Source: a virus. Taken from it: a DNA stretch of 24,216 nucleotides. Below are positions 1-6,861 of the stretch, piece by piece. The notes under the pieces are model-generated. The model did not search any database, was not told the origin of the DNA, and saw only the letters and a program-made list of their open reading frames with translations. A program made the position numbers and the translations under genes. The DNA is taken from positions 1 to 24,216 of the IMG/VR virus record IMGVR_UViG_3300028767_000092; one strand, written 5' to 3'. Positions within the stretch are counted from its first letter, which is position 1. Every line of letters starts with the position of its first letter.

Positions 1-23
1 GAACCAAGAATAAAGATAATTAT

Positions 24-1403
24 ATGGCAAAGAAATCATTTGAAGATATAAAACCGTGGGATGGTACGAATGGTACCGGTGCTCAGGCACGCGCTATATT
101 AAAAGCGAATTTCGCTAAGGTGAATGATGCACTTGATGAGATTGCTGCTGATATAAAAACAAAAGTAGGATCCGGAATACAAAAGGGGATGTCTATGTTT
201 TGGGATCTGAATTTAGGACCCATCCCGGATGGTTTTGTTCTGGCCGATGGTAATGGTGGAGTTAAGGTTAATGGAGTTACTATCCTTGATCTGCGTGATC
301 GGTTTATACTCGGATATAATTCGGCCAAAGAGCCTATGCCTTACGAAGCGGAACCAGGAGTCGAAAATTATGGAAAGGTTGGCAATGTAGGCGGGTCAAA
401 TTCTCTTACTTTGACTCAAGATCAATTACCTCCTACCTACTTTTACATCTTTGCGAATAGTAATGATCCTGAATCACCTTTAGTTGATAATGAAAATAGA
501 CCTCCAGTTTGGTCTACAAATCATAAAAAAGGTAATCAAGATTATGATATTTACGGAAAGTCATTAGTTGAAGCATCTCTTGGAAAAACTAATACAATTG
601 GTAAGGGAGATTCTATTGATATCAGGCCGCTTTATGTGGTTGTATGTGTAATTACAAAGGTAACTGATGATGCTGCCGGTGGTGGTAATGGATTATCAGC
701 CTATGAAATTGCAGTGGCTAATGGTTTCGTTGGCACCGAGGCTGAGTGGTTAGCTTCGTTGCATGGTCCTAGCGGTGATGACGGACTTTCAGCCTATGAG
801 ATTGCAGTGGCTAATGGTTTTATTGGTACTGAGGCTCAGTGGTTGGCTTCGTTGTATGGTTCGGATGGAGAGGATGGACTTTCAGCTTATGAAATAGCGA
901 TGGCTAATGGTTTTGTTGGGACCGAGGCTCAGTGGTTAGCTTCGTTGTATGGTTCGGATGGACTCTCAGCTTATCAAATAGCGCTTGCTAATGGGTTTGT
1001 TGGTACCGAGGCTCAGTGGTTAGCTTCGTTGCATGGAAGTTCAACCGAAACGGCTCAGTATGTTCTTTCCGGATTAGATGCAAAAATAGAATTGGGCGTG
1101 AAAGCAAGTCATACAATTTTAGAAGCTCATAATTTTACTACTGATAAAATTTACCTTGAAGCTACTACTGCGCCAACTGATTATGATATTATAGTTGACG
1201 TGAAAAAAAACGGAACGTCTATATTTTCAACTAAACCAAAAATTTCCGTAGGAAACTTACACAAAACTATTAATCCAGTTTTAGTGACAAGCCCAACTGT
1301 TTTTAGTGCAGGTGATATCAGAACTATTACTGTTGATCAAGTCGGCGGCACAGAAACCGGTAAAAACTTAGTGTTATCAATTTTGATGAATAAAACAATT
1401 TAA
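24..1403 (+). CDS. Phage tail fibre with collar-like domain and four tandem repeats
   Basis: A 459-residue protein, probably a tail fibre or receptor-binding protein at the virion tip. Residues about 55-215 resemble the phage tail-collar fold: a GFVLADG-type stretch, then DLRDRFILGYN, a GNVGGSNSLTLTQDQLPP segment, and a closing IRPLYVVVCVITKV strand. Residues 223-338 hold four near-identical 26-residue units of the GLSAYEIAVANGF..TEA.WLASL type, joined by short Gly/Ser/Asp linkers. Such units are common in Bacteroidota and some Firmicutes phage fibres. The C-terminal about 120 residues are beta-rich and unassigned. It heads a same-strand run of tail-tip genes that leads into the lysis genes. 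The fibre role is inferred from the domain pattern and position. The receptor cannot be read from sequence. Confidence 0.8.
   Translation: MAKKSFEDIKPWDGTNGTGAQARAILKANFAKVNDALDEIAADIKTKVGSGIQKGMSMFWDLNLGPIPDGFVLADGNGGVKVNGVTILDLRDRFILGYNSAKEPMPYEAEPGVENYGKVGNVGGSNSLTLTQDQLPPTYFYIFANSNDPESPLVDNENRPPVWSTNHKKGNQDYDIYGKSLVEASLGKTNTIGKGDSIDIRPLYVVVCVITKVTDDAAGGGNGLSAYEIAVANGFVGTEAEWLASLHGPSGDDGLSAYEIAVANGFIGTEAQWLASLYGSDGEDGLSAYEIAMANGFVGTEAQWLASLYGSDGLSAYQIALANGFVGTEAQWLASLHGSSTETAQYVLSGLDAKIELGVKASHTILEAHNFTTDKIYLEATTAPTDYDIIVDVKKNGTSIFSTKPKISVGNLHKTINPVLVTSPTVFSAGDIRTITVDQVGGTETGKNLVLSILMNKTI
690..1037 (+). repeat. Four in-frame tandem repeats in the tail-fibre gene
   Basis: Four copies of a 78-nt coding unit start at 690, 783, 876 and 960, so the periods are 93, 93 and 84 nt. 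Each encodes about 26 residues ending in WLASL(H/Y)G. The copies are highly similar at DNA level, especially over the segment encoding GF.GTEAQWLASL, which suggests recent duplication or ongoing homogenisation. The last linker is three codons shorter than the others. Confidence 0.9.
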
Positions 1404-1413
1404 ATAAAGTATT

Positions 1414-2055
1414 ATGCAAGCAATTAAAATTCTTTGGAAAGTAACCCCACGTAATTATGAAAACCCTATTGGTGGAGTTGATTATCAAATATTAGCATCT
1501 AATCTTTCAATGCCATCTGCTGACCCTCAGTTTGACCCTACTTTGGCAAATCCGGAAGAAGAATTATTGATTATGGCTACCATAAATAATAACTCAACGC
1601 CTGATATGCGTGTTTACCGAACAGTACAAAATATTGCTCCGACGAATAATAAAAATAGTTTTTTTGTGAAAGTAAATGAATTTCAAACTACTACAAACTA
1701 TGTATTCAAATCGTTGGATGAATTGATTTCATCGATTAATCAACGCGAAATTGAAGCAAATACAAAGGTTCGACTAGAATCGAATTTTGATAAGCTTTCA
1801 ATGGTGAACGCCCCTATCATGGCGAAATTTGGAACGGTAACTTTGACGGATGTTGAGCAAAAGATTTATGACCGTACGATGGAAGTGCAGGCTAGAACTA
1901 TAGCCAACGACGAAAATGCCCGTCGATTAATCGAAGTTGCAAAATATAACGATACTGCTTCCGAAGGTAGCCATCAAGCCTTTGATATCAATTCAGGTTG
2001 GCAAGAAGATGGTATAACACTCCTTGACATCCCTTTTAATGAATTATTTGCATAA
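1414..2055 (+). CDS. Hypothetical phage tail-tip protein
   Basis: A 213-residue protein I do not recognise as a named family. It starts 11 nt after the fibre gene stop, on the same strand, and ends 3 nt before the next start, so it belongs to the tail-tip operon. The N-terminal half is predicted beta-rich (IKILWKVTPRNYENPIGGVDYQIL). The middle, about residues 100-160, looks helical. There is no signal peptide or membrane segment. It may be a fibre-associated, chaperone-like or baseplate-proximal structural protein. That role rests only on position. Confidence 0.6.
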   Translation: MQAIKILWKVTPRNYENPIGGVDYQILASNLSMPSADPQFDPTLANPEEELLIMATINNNSTPDMRVYRTVQNIAPTNNKNSFFVKVNEFQTTTNYVFKSLDELISSINQREIEANTKVRLESNFDKLSMVNAPIMAKFGTVTLTDVEQKIYDRTMEVQARTIANDENARRLIEVAKYNDTASEGSHQAFDINSGWQEDGITLLDIPFNELFA

Positions 2056-2058
2056 TGT

Positions 2059-2778
2059 ATGCGGTTTTCACTATTACAAAAAGAAGCTGGTTCTATGTAT
2101 AGATATAATGCTTTCAATAATGCTCTACCAGTTGCTCCAAGATTGCCTATTTTAGACGATGGGAATACAGCTTGTTGGTATACATTCTGCGATCCATCTA
2201 CATTAAATCTTAATGGAGATGGAAAGGTGGTTAGTGTTAACGATATAAGCGGAAATAACAGAGGCCTAACAAGCATATCATTATACGGATCTCATCTTCC
2301 AGTTCCAACGGTCAATGGATTATCAATGACCGGAACTATTTTGAAAACAGCTCCTTTTACATTAAATCAACCAGAAATGGTGTATGTTGTTTTCAAACAT
2401 GGAGAAACATTTAATTCTCAACGGCAATTGTTTGGTGGTAACAATTTTGATGACATGTCTTTGTATATTAATTACGCTAATACACTACACAATACATTGG
2501 CTTACGGTGGCAATGTGTTACAGTTTGTTTCTTCCTATGATCCACAAAAATTTATTTTGAATAAAGTCCTATTCAATGGTAATGGCTCATTTTTAGACGT
2601 TAACGGAGTTCGACAAAGTGGAAATTTAGGAACTGCTGCCGGTGGTGGTTTAACGATTGGAGGACTGAATTTCGATTTTTTTGGCATAGTATCAGAGTTT
2701 ATAGTTAGAAAAATTGCAGACACAACAATAAATGAAGGTATTATTACTGATTACCTTAAGTCAAAATATAGTTTATAG
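2059..2778 (+). CDS. Phage protein with concanavalin/LamG-like fold, likely adhesin
   Basis: A 239-residue, Gly- and Asn-rich, beta-rich protein. The pattern from about residue 30 to the end (ACWYTFCDPSTLNLNGDGKVVSVNDISGNN..., alternating strands, and a final DYLKSKY) resembles concanavalin-A-like jelly-roll domains found in phage tail spikes and adhesins. Carbohydrate binding at the cell surface is therefore plausible but not shown. The first ATG (2059) lies 3 nt after the preceding stop. A second in-frame ATG at 2095 would remove 12 residues and is a real alternative. It ends in TAG. It is the last of the three tail-tip genes before the lysis genes. Confidence 0.6.
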   Translation: MRFSLLQKEAGSMYRYNAFNNALPVAPRLPILDDGNTACWYTFCDPSTLNLNGDGKVVSVNDISGNNRGLTSISLYGSHLPVPTVNGLSMTGTILKTAPFTLNQPEMVYVVFKHGETFNSQRQLFGGNNFDDMSLYINYANTLHNTLAYGGNVLQFVSSYDPQKFILNKVLFNGNGSFLDVNGVRQSGNLGTAAGGGLTIGGLNFDFFGIVSEFIVRKIADTTINEGIITDYLKSKYSL

Positions 2779-2815
2779 AACGCACCGAAATATATAACTC
2801 ATAAAATAATTTTAG

Positions 2816-3316
2816 ATGAACACAAAAATTGATTTTCTACAGGCATTTCTAATTACAGCTACAAGTGCTATCGCAGCATATTTGGACAGCACAATTACTT
2901 TTCTAGCAGCGCTAAGTATTGCTTTTGCATTCAATATCTTAGCCGGTTTCCGCGCAGATGAAGTAAAACTTACTATCCAGCGTATTTTTCCGCCTATTTT
3001 CCTGAAAAATTTTCAGGGGAATAAATTCAAAGATAGTTTGATGGAGTTACTACTAATAACATTTGTAACTTATCTTCTGAAAATCATCGCTGATCTGATG
3101 AAATATCAGAGTCAAAGTGCCTATGTTGTTCAATTCCTTACTGCTATTGCAATCTACTATTATTTCCGTAACGGACTGAAAAATCTGAAAACGGTTTATC
3201 CAAAAAACAGATTTATATCCGTAGTTTATCATTTAATTTCGTTCAAATTCCGTCAATTGGTAGGTGCTGATGTGGCTGATATTGTAGATGCTGAAGAAAA
3301 GGAGGTTGCAAAATGA
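2816..3316 (+). CDS. Putative holin, multi-span membrane protein
   Basis: A 166-residue membrane protein with about four hydrophobic segments: roughly residues 8-25, 27-45, 76-97 and 103-118. The C-terminal tail is charged (about residues 120-166, ending DAEEKEVAK). Holins permeabilise the inner membrane and release or activate the endolysin. The assignment rests on topology and on its position directly upstream of an M15 endolysin, whose ATG overlaps this stop by 4 nt (ATGA), which implies translational coupling. It is longer than many holins but fits the larger ones seen in Bacteroidota phages. A general membrane protein cannot be excluded. Confidence 0.65.
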   Translation: MNTKIDFLQAFLITATSAIAAYLDSTITFLAALSIAFAFNILAGFRADEVKLTIQRIFPPIFLKNFQGNKFKDSLMELLLITFVTYLLKIIADLMKYQSQSAYVVQFLTAIAIYYYFRNGLKNLKTVYPKNRFISVVYHLISFKFRQLVGADVADIVDAEEKEVAK

Positions 3317-3768
3317 GCAAAATAGATACACTTCACCCACTGATCCGCGAAGAAGTTCGACAATTAGTTGATAAGATAAACACGCAAATTTTGACTGGGA
3401 GTGTCAAAATGATCGTTACTCAGGGACTAAGAACTTTTGCTGAGCAAGATGCTCTATATGGTCAACGACCGAAAGTAACAAACGCAAAGGGTGGTCAATC
3501 TATCCACAATTATGGCCTTGCTTTTGACTTTTGTCTGGCCGATGGTGGAAAAACTATTTGGGACACGGTAAAAGACTTTGACAACGATAAAACCCCGGAT
3601 TGGATGGAAGCAGTGAAAGCTTTCAAGTTGGCCGGTTATGCTTGGGGTGGTGACTTTCGATCAATAGTGGATAAACCTCACTTTGAAAAGACGTTCGGCC
3701 ATACCTGGCAACAATTACTAGCAATCAAACAATCAGGCAAAAGCGAAAACGGTTATGTCATAATATAA
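3313..3768 (+). CDS. Endolysin, M15-family zinc peptidase
   Basis: A 151-residue peptidoglycan peptidase of the M15 (VanY/Ply-like) type, expected to cut peptide cross-links such as L-Ala-D-Glu or D-Ala-D-Ala bonds. Visible signature: GLRTFAEQDALYGQ near residues 38-51, then the zinc-binding H65-x6-D72 within SIHNYGLAFDF, then a GGDF...D120-x-P-H123 motif, where H123 would be the third zinc ligand and D120 the catalytic acid. There is no signal peptide, so release would depend on the upstream holin, with which it overlaps by 4 nt. The length matches single-domain M15 endolysins. Catalytic class is secure. The exact bond cut is not. Confidence 0.9.
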   Translation: MSKIDTLHPLIREEVRQLVDKINTQILTGSVKMIVTQGLRTFAEQDALYGQRPKVTNAKGGQSIHNYGLAFDFCLADGGKTIWDTVKDFDNDKTPDWMEAVKAFKLAGYAWGGDFRSIVDKPHFEKTFGHTWQQLLAIKQSGKSENGYVII

Positions 3769-3775
3769 ATCAGTC

Positions 3776-4417
3776 ATGAAAAAACTAGTATTAAAATTAA
3801 AAATCGGATATGCGATTTACATTGCATTATTGTTGGCTCTTTCCCTTACGGGCTGTGCTAGTACTAAAAAAGTAGAAAAATCGGATATTACTCAAAAGCA
3901 ACAAACGAATACTGAAGTGAAAAATGAAAATTCAACAACGGAGAATGGTGAATTGAAAAAAAACAGCACTTTGGCTATTGACTCAAGTAATATAAAAGCA
4001 ATGCAATTGTTTGAAAATTGGAAAAGAAACTATCAGACAAATACAAAAATTTATGATACTACAAAACCAATAGTTCCTGGAACGAATCGTCCACCATTGG
4101 CATCGGAAACAACGATTACAAATATTGAATCGAATGATAAGAACTTGCAAGAAAATAGCAAGACAAATCTCAGCAAGTCAGAAATTCAGCAACTTGAAGC
4201 TAATTTCAAAAAGAAGTATGATTCAAAGCTTGATAGCCTTACTAAAATCAATACTTCACTCAAAAGTGAAGTATCAACGAAAACAGAACAGACTAGTAAC
4301 TGGTGGAAATGGTTTCTTATCGGTTTGGTACTTGGATATGGGATCACGATTCTAATTTACCAGGTGAAATGGTATGTGCCTATTTGGAATTTGATAAAGA
4401 GAATATTTAGGAGGTAA
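3776..4417 (+). CDS. Probable unimolecular spanin (lipoprotein with C-terminal TM anchor)
   Basis: A 213-residue protein starting 8 nt after the endolysin. It begins with a lipoprotein signal: basic MKKLVLKLK, a hydrophobic core, and lipobox LTGC with C27 as the lipidated residue, followed by Ala-Ser. A long hydrophilic, Lys/Asn/Thr-rich, partly coiled-coil stretch (about 30-172) follows. It ends with a Trp-flanked transmembrane segment (about 176-197) and a basic tail. A lipid-anchored N-terminus plus an inner-membrane C-terminus spanning the periplasm is the known architecture of u-spanins (phage T1 gp11), which fuse inner and outer membranes at lysis. Placement after holin and endolysin supports this. 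No sequence similarity to T1 gp11 is claimed. Confidence 0.7.
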   Translation: MKKLVLKLKIGYAIYIALLLALSLTGCASTKKVEKSDITQKQQTNTEVKNENSTTENGELKKNSTLAIDSSNIKAMQLFENWKRNYQTNTKIYDTTKPIVPGTNRPPLASETTITNIESNDKNLQENSKTNLSKSEIQQLEANFKKKYDSKLDSLTKINTSLKSEVSTKTEQTSNWWKWFLIGLVLGYGITILIYQVKWYVPIWNLIKRIFRR

Positions 4418-4440
4418 GGAAAATAACATGTAGCAATAAA

Positions 4441-4475
4441 TAATAAAGGCATCCTATAATAGGATGCCTTTATTA
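4441..4475. terminator. Bidirectional terminator between lysis genes and integrase
   Basis: A perfect 17-bp inverted repeat (TAATAAAGGCATCCTAT and its complement around one central base). In practice this forms a stem of about 14 bp with A-rich 5' and T-rich 3' flanks. It lies between convergent genes: the spanin ends at 4417 on plus, and the integrase ends at 4477 on minus. It can serve both. Confidence 0.85.
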
Positions 4476-4476
4476 T

Positions 4477-5655
4477 TTAAAAATTTCCGTCATGATTTTT
4501 TATCAAGTCATTGGCTTGCTGTAGATCGTGCGGTGTATAAGTGTCTGTCATTAAAATATCAGCGTGACGTGCCTGATCGCGTACCGTTATAGAGTCATAT
4601 TTTCGTAGCATATTTGTTATTCCTGTATCTTTTAATGAATAAAATTTATATGTTGATGCGAATTTCAACGGCCTCCGAACGTACTTGGACCAATAGTCAC
4701 GAAATTGTTTTTCGCTGTGGTATTCTTTTCCAGGTTTGAATTTAGTTGAAAACAGATACCAACTACCCGGATTATCGAATATTTTCAATTCTACCATTAA
4801 ATGAATCACTTTAGCCGGAAGCGTAACCGTTCCATTTTTTTTGTTTTTTGAAACATCTTCGCCTATAAATACTGTTTGATTTACCAGTGAAAAGTTTTCA
4901 AGCTTGAGTAAACTCATTTCTTTGGGTCGAATAAAGCAATAATGCAATATATAGCAGGCTAACAAATAGTATCTATTTGTGTTTCCGACATGTTCTTTTA
5001 GCTTATCCATATCTTTTTCGGATATAATGGTCCGTTGCTTTTTGATTTTATTCTTACAAATCATCATAAATCCGTCGGATGCTTTTTCTTTCGCATACCG
5101 GTGTTGAACTAGCCAACTGCAAAACATGCGTATGAATCGAAGGTAGTTATTACGAGTTTGCATGGAGTTATCTCGCTCAATGTGGATGTGCTCAATGAAA
5201 TCCTCAATAAATTCAGCATTGAACTGATAAATGTAGGTTATTTTGTTTTTCCGTGAAGCGTTCCAACGTTCAACATTAACTATATACGAGTTGTAAGATA
5301 TGTAAGTCTCTTCCCGGTATTCATTATCTGCCAACATTTTAGATATAAAACGTTTATAGTGAGTGCAAACGTCCGTAAATGTATGATAGGCTTTACCGTT
5401 TTCAGTCTCAATCCATGGGTTCCATCCACGTTCCAATTTCGAATTCAGACGAATAATAAGCCCGTCAGCATATTTACGCCTATCTCCTATCCTTTCGATA
5501 AAATTTACCTTGATTTTTTTTCTACGCATGTCGTTAATGGATGGATCAAAAGCTTTGAATCCAACGTACCATTCTTTACCAGTGTAGAGTTTTGGAGGAG
5601 TATATGATTTTATTTCCTTGAGCGAGCTGCTCTGATTTTTGAAACTTGTAGGCAT
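4477..5655 (-). CDS. int: Phage integrase, tyrosine recombinase
   Basis: A 392-residue site-specific recombinase expected to integrate the phage at the neighbouring attP. An N-terminal arm-binding region (about 25-80) is followed by a SAM-like core-binding domain (about 90-195) and the catalytic domain. Catalytic residues read as R243 (FIRPKEMSLL), a Lys near 270-273 (SKNKKNG), a degenerate box YSLKDTG where the usual H-x-x-R is Y339-x-x-K342, then R363-H364 and nucleophile Y373 (TDTYTPH). I believe the substituted box recurs among Bacteroidota phage integrases, so it need not mean inactivity. The start at 5655 opens after a poly-A leader. The gene converges on the lysis operon and reads away from attP. 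Confidence 0.9.
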   Translation of the reverse strand: MPTSFKNQSSSLKEIKSYTPPKLYTGKEWYVGFKAFDPSINDMRRKKIKVNFIERIGDRRKYADGLIIRLNSKLERGWNPWIETENGKAYHTFTDVCTHYKRFISKMLADNEYREETYISYNSYIVNVERWNASRKNKITYIYQFNAEFIEDFIEHIHIERDNSMQTRNNYLRFIRMFCSWLVQHRYAKEKASDGFMMICKNKIKKQRTIISEKDMDKLKEHVGNTNRYYLLACYILHYCFIRPKEMSLLKLENFSLVNQTVFIGEDVSKNKKNGTVTLPAKVIHLMVELKIFDNPGSWYLFSTKFKPGKEYHSEKQFRDYWSKYVRRPLKFASTYKFYSLKDTGITNMLRKYDSITVRDQARHADILMTDTYTPHDLQQANDLIKNHDGNF

Positions 5656-5757
5656 TTTTTTTTACGCTTAAGGTCTGAAAACCAAAAGTGTAAAAAGTTT
5701 CTAACTGTAATTTTACATAAGTGTCCCGTTTTTGTCCCGGGTGGTTTAAACAACTAC

Positions 5758-5790
5758 AGCGAAAAACCTTTATAGTAAAGGATTTTCGCT
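5758..5790 (-). terminator. Hairpin following the tRNA-like end in attP
   Basis: Inverted repeat AGCGAAAAACCTTTA / TAAAGGATTTTCGCT with a 3-nt loop and one mismatch. Read on the minus strand it follows the tRNA 3' end in attP by about 6 nt. It could act as the terminator of the tRNA gene after integration, or as a structure used in recombination. No clear U-run follows, so the terminator role is weak. Confidence 0.4.
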
Positions 5791-5796
5791 GTTTTC

Positions 5797-5815
5797 TGTC
5801 GGGGTAGCGGGATTC
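5797..5815 (-). other. attP: Candidate attP core: 3' end of a tRNA gene, probably tRNA-Pro
   Basis: On the minus strand this reads GAATCCCGCTACCCCGACA. It fits the 3' part of a tRNA: T-loop end GAAT, T-stem CCCGC, acceptor strand TACCCCG, discriminator A, then CA. The C1-G72 pair and A73 implied by this end are typical of tRNA-Pro. The rest of the tRNA is absent: bases before GAAT do not continue the T-arm. It sits 142 bp upstream of the integrase start, and temperate phages commonly carry a tRNA 3' end in attP so that integration restores the host gene. The host attB is not in the window, so the exact crossover length is unknown. Confidence 0.65.
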
Positions 5816-5925
5816 CATTACTCACTTTTTGATTATCTAATTGTTTGATTATTAGTATTTGTGTTTTCTATTTTTTGTCGTTTATGTCCCGTTTTAGTAC
5901 CGGTACAAGTCAAAAAAATAGATTA

Positions 5926-6114
5926 TTACTTAATCTCTTTCAAGTGTTTAAACCGGAGTAGATCTATAATACACTTATCTACTTGAGGTTTTATTCTATC
6001 CATATCTACTTCGCGTATGTCATTACTTTCATTAAAGAGTAATGATGTTAGCTTACTGTGTTCTACATTAAAATTATCATTTATTCTTTCTATTTCAGTT
6101 CCTGATATTTCCAT
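5926..6114 (-). CDS. Small protein cotranscribed with the repressor
   Basis: A 62-residue, mostly helical, charged protein of unknown family. Its ATG overlaps the last base of the repressor stop (TAATG), so the two are probably translationally coupled and made together in the lysogen. It has no HTH motif, membrane segment or signal. Possible roles are repressor partner, antirepressor regulator or superinfection factor. None is supported beyond location. Confidence 0.5.
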   Translation of the reverse strand: MEISGTEIERINDNFNVEHSKLTSLLFNESNDIREVDMDRIKPQVDKCIIDLLRFKHLKEIK

Positions 6115-6470
6115 TAGTTCTGTTTTTTAGTGGTTAGTTTATTTATCGATTCAATTATATCTTCAAGTTCTTTTATCCTTTGTTGTTTTTCATTACAATT
6201 TTTACATTTGCTATATAATTCTTTCGATTCAGATACTACTGAGTTATATTTTATCATTTTTGATATATCCTGATCTTCGTTTTCTAACCATTCAGTATTC
6301 GCATTGAATTTTAATTCAAGAATTATTTTGACACTTTTAGAAATTTTTTTTGTTTTTCCACTCTCTAAATGACCGTATCCGGCTTGTTCTAAGCCTAATT
6401 CATTACCAAAATCAGTCTGATTATAACCCAACGATTTGCGTAAAAGTCTTATTTTTTCAGGTAAATTCAT
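6114..6470 (-). CDS. Lysogeny repressor, XRE/cI-type HTH protein
   Basis: A 118-residue DNA-binding protein. Residues about 4-62 form an XRE-type helix-turn-helix (IRLLRKSLGYNQTDFGNELGLEQAGYGHLESGKT), typical of cI-like repressors. Residues about 82-112 form a charged helical or coiled-coil tail with C89-x2-C92, probably for dimerisation or metal or redox sensing. It lacks a LexA/cI S24 peptidase domain, so RecA-stimulated self-cleavage is not expected and induction must work another way. It is transcribed away from the Cro-like gene at 6647 across a 176-bp control region with palindromes. Regulator identity is secure. The maintenance role is inferred from this classic divergent layout. Confidence 0.8.
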   Translation of the reverse strand: MNLPEKIRLLRKSLGYNQTDFGNELGLEQAGYGHLESGKTKKISKSVKIILELKFNANTEWLENEDQDISKMIKYNSVVSESKELYSKCKNCNEKQQRIKELEDIIESINKLTTKKQN

Positions 6471-6480
6471 GACTTTTATG

Positions 6481-6556
6481 TTTAGAATGATTCTAAATTA
6501 ATACTTTGTAGTAAAATATATGCTATTTTACTTGTGCATAAAACTACTATATAGTA
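6481..6556. promoter_or_regulatory. Candidate operators in the lysis-lysogeny switch
   Basis: Three palindromes lie in the repressor/Cro-like intergenic region. One is TTTAGAATGATTCTAAA at 6481-6497. The second is GTAAAATA (6511-6518) paired with TATTTTAC (6524-6531) across 5 nt. The third is TACTATATAGTA at 6545-6556, nested in a looser inverted repeat with outer arms GTGCA (6534-6538) and TGCAC (6561-6565). The third overlaps the rightward promoter. The three half-site sequences differ, so more than one regulator may bind. Confidence 0.55.
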
Positions 6557-6562
6557 TTTTTG
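6532..6562 (+). promoter_or_regulatory. Rightward early promoter (Bacteroidota type)
   Basis: TTG at 6532-6534, 20 nt, then TATTTTTG at 6555-6562, matching the -33/-7 pattern TTG-N19-21-TAnnTTTG. It would start transcription near 6569 toward the Cro-like gene at 6647. The palindrome TACTATATAGTA overlaps the start of the -7 box, which suggests direct repression. Confidence 0.55.
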
Positions 6563-6583
6563 CACATGTTCAATTATAAAGTA

Positions 6584-6614
6584 CAAACGTACAAAATTAT
6601 TTGACTTATAACAA
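6584..6614 (-). promoter_or_regulatory. Leftward promoter for the repressor operon
   Basis: On the minus strand, TTG at 6612-6614, 20 nt, then TACGTTTG at 6584-6591. It would start near 6577, giving the repressor mRNA a leader of about 107 nt that runs through all three palindromes. It faces the rightward promoter, so the two start sites nearly coincide and the promoters should interfere with each other. Confidence 0.5.
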
Positions 6615-6646
6615 TAGCAAAAATATACTACTCAATTAAATAACAA

Positions 6647-6859
6647 ATGAAAAGGTACGCATTTAAAAAAGGATTTTTACAGGTTCAGGTTGGTGATGCT
6701 GAAGAAGTAAAGAGCAAGCTGATAGCTGAATTAGGGTTAAACTCCCGAACCAGTTGGTATAACAGGCTGAATGGTGATGTAGAGCCAAAAGCTTCCGAAG
6801 TAAAAATAATAGAACAAATTTTTGCAGAAAAAGGAATTATTGATATTTGGGGAGACTAG
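6647..6859 (+). CDS. Cro-like small DNA-binding protein
   Basis: A 70-residue basic protein, first gene of the rightward early operon and divergent from the repressor, which is the position of Cro. The stretch VKSKLIAELGLNSRTSWYNRLNGDVEPKASEVKIIEQIF (about 21-60) reads as a helix-turn-helix with a recognition helix around SRTSWYNRLNG. Related short proteins occur at this place in Bacteroidota prophages. It ends in TAG 2 nt before the next ATG. DNA binding is likely. Antagonism of the repressor is inferred from position. Confidence 0.65.
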   Translation: MKRYAFKKGFLQVQVGDAEEVKSKLIAELGLNSRTSWYNRLNGDVEPKASEVKIIEQIFAEKGIIDIWGD

Positions 6860-6861
6860 CT

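Larger units (their letters stand above)
5722..5895 (+). repeat. TGTCCCG repeats around the attP core, candidate arm sites
   Basis: TGTCCCG occurs at 5722-5728, 5733-5739 and 5885-5891, all in the same orientation. The first two are 11 bp apart (about one helical turn), and the first and third extend to TGTCCCGTTTT. They flank the tRNA-like core (5797-5815) on both sides at 60-75 bp, as integrase arm-type or excisionase sites do. A further copy on the opposite strand lies near 8212-8221. Function is inferred from placement only. Confidence 0.4.

Noticed and set aside
690-1037. CRISPR array or diversity-generating retroelement target
   Set aside because: The repeats are in frame, 78 nt long and coding, with short linkers. 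There are no spacers, and no reverse transcriptase or cas gene is in the window.
5797-5815. Complete tRNA gene
   Set aside because: Only the 3' part matches. The D-arm, anticodon arm and 5' acceptor strand are absent.
5576-5818. Minus-strand ORF upstream of and overlapping the integrase start
   Set aside because: It covers the attP repeats, hairpin and tRNA-like core, and has no protein-like composition.
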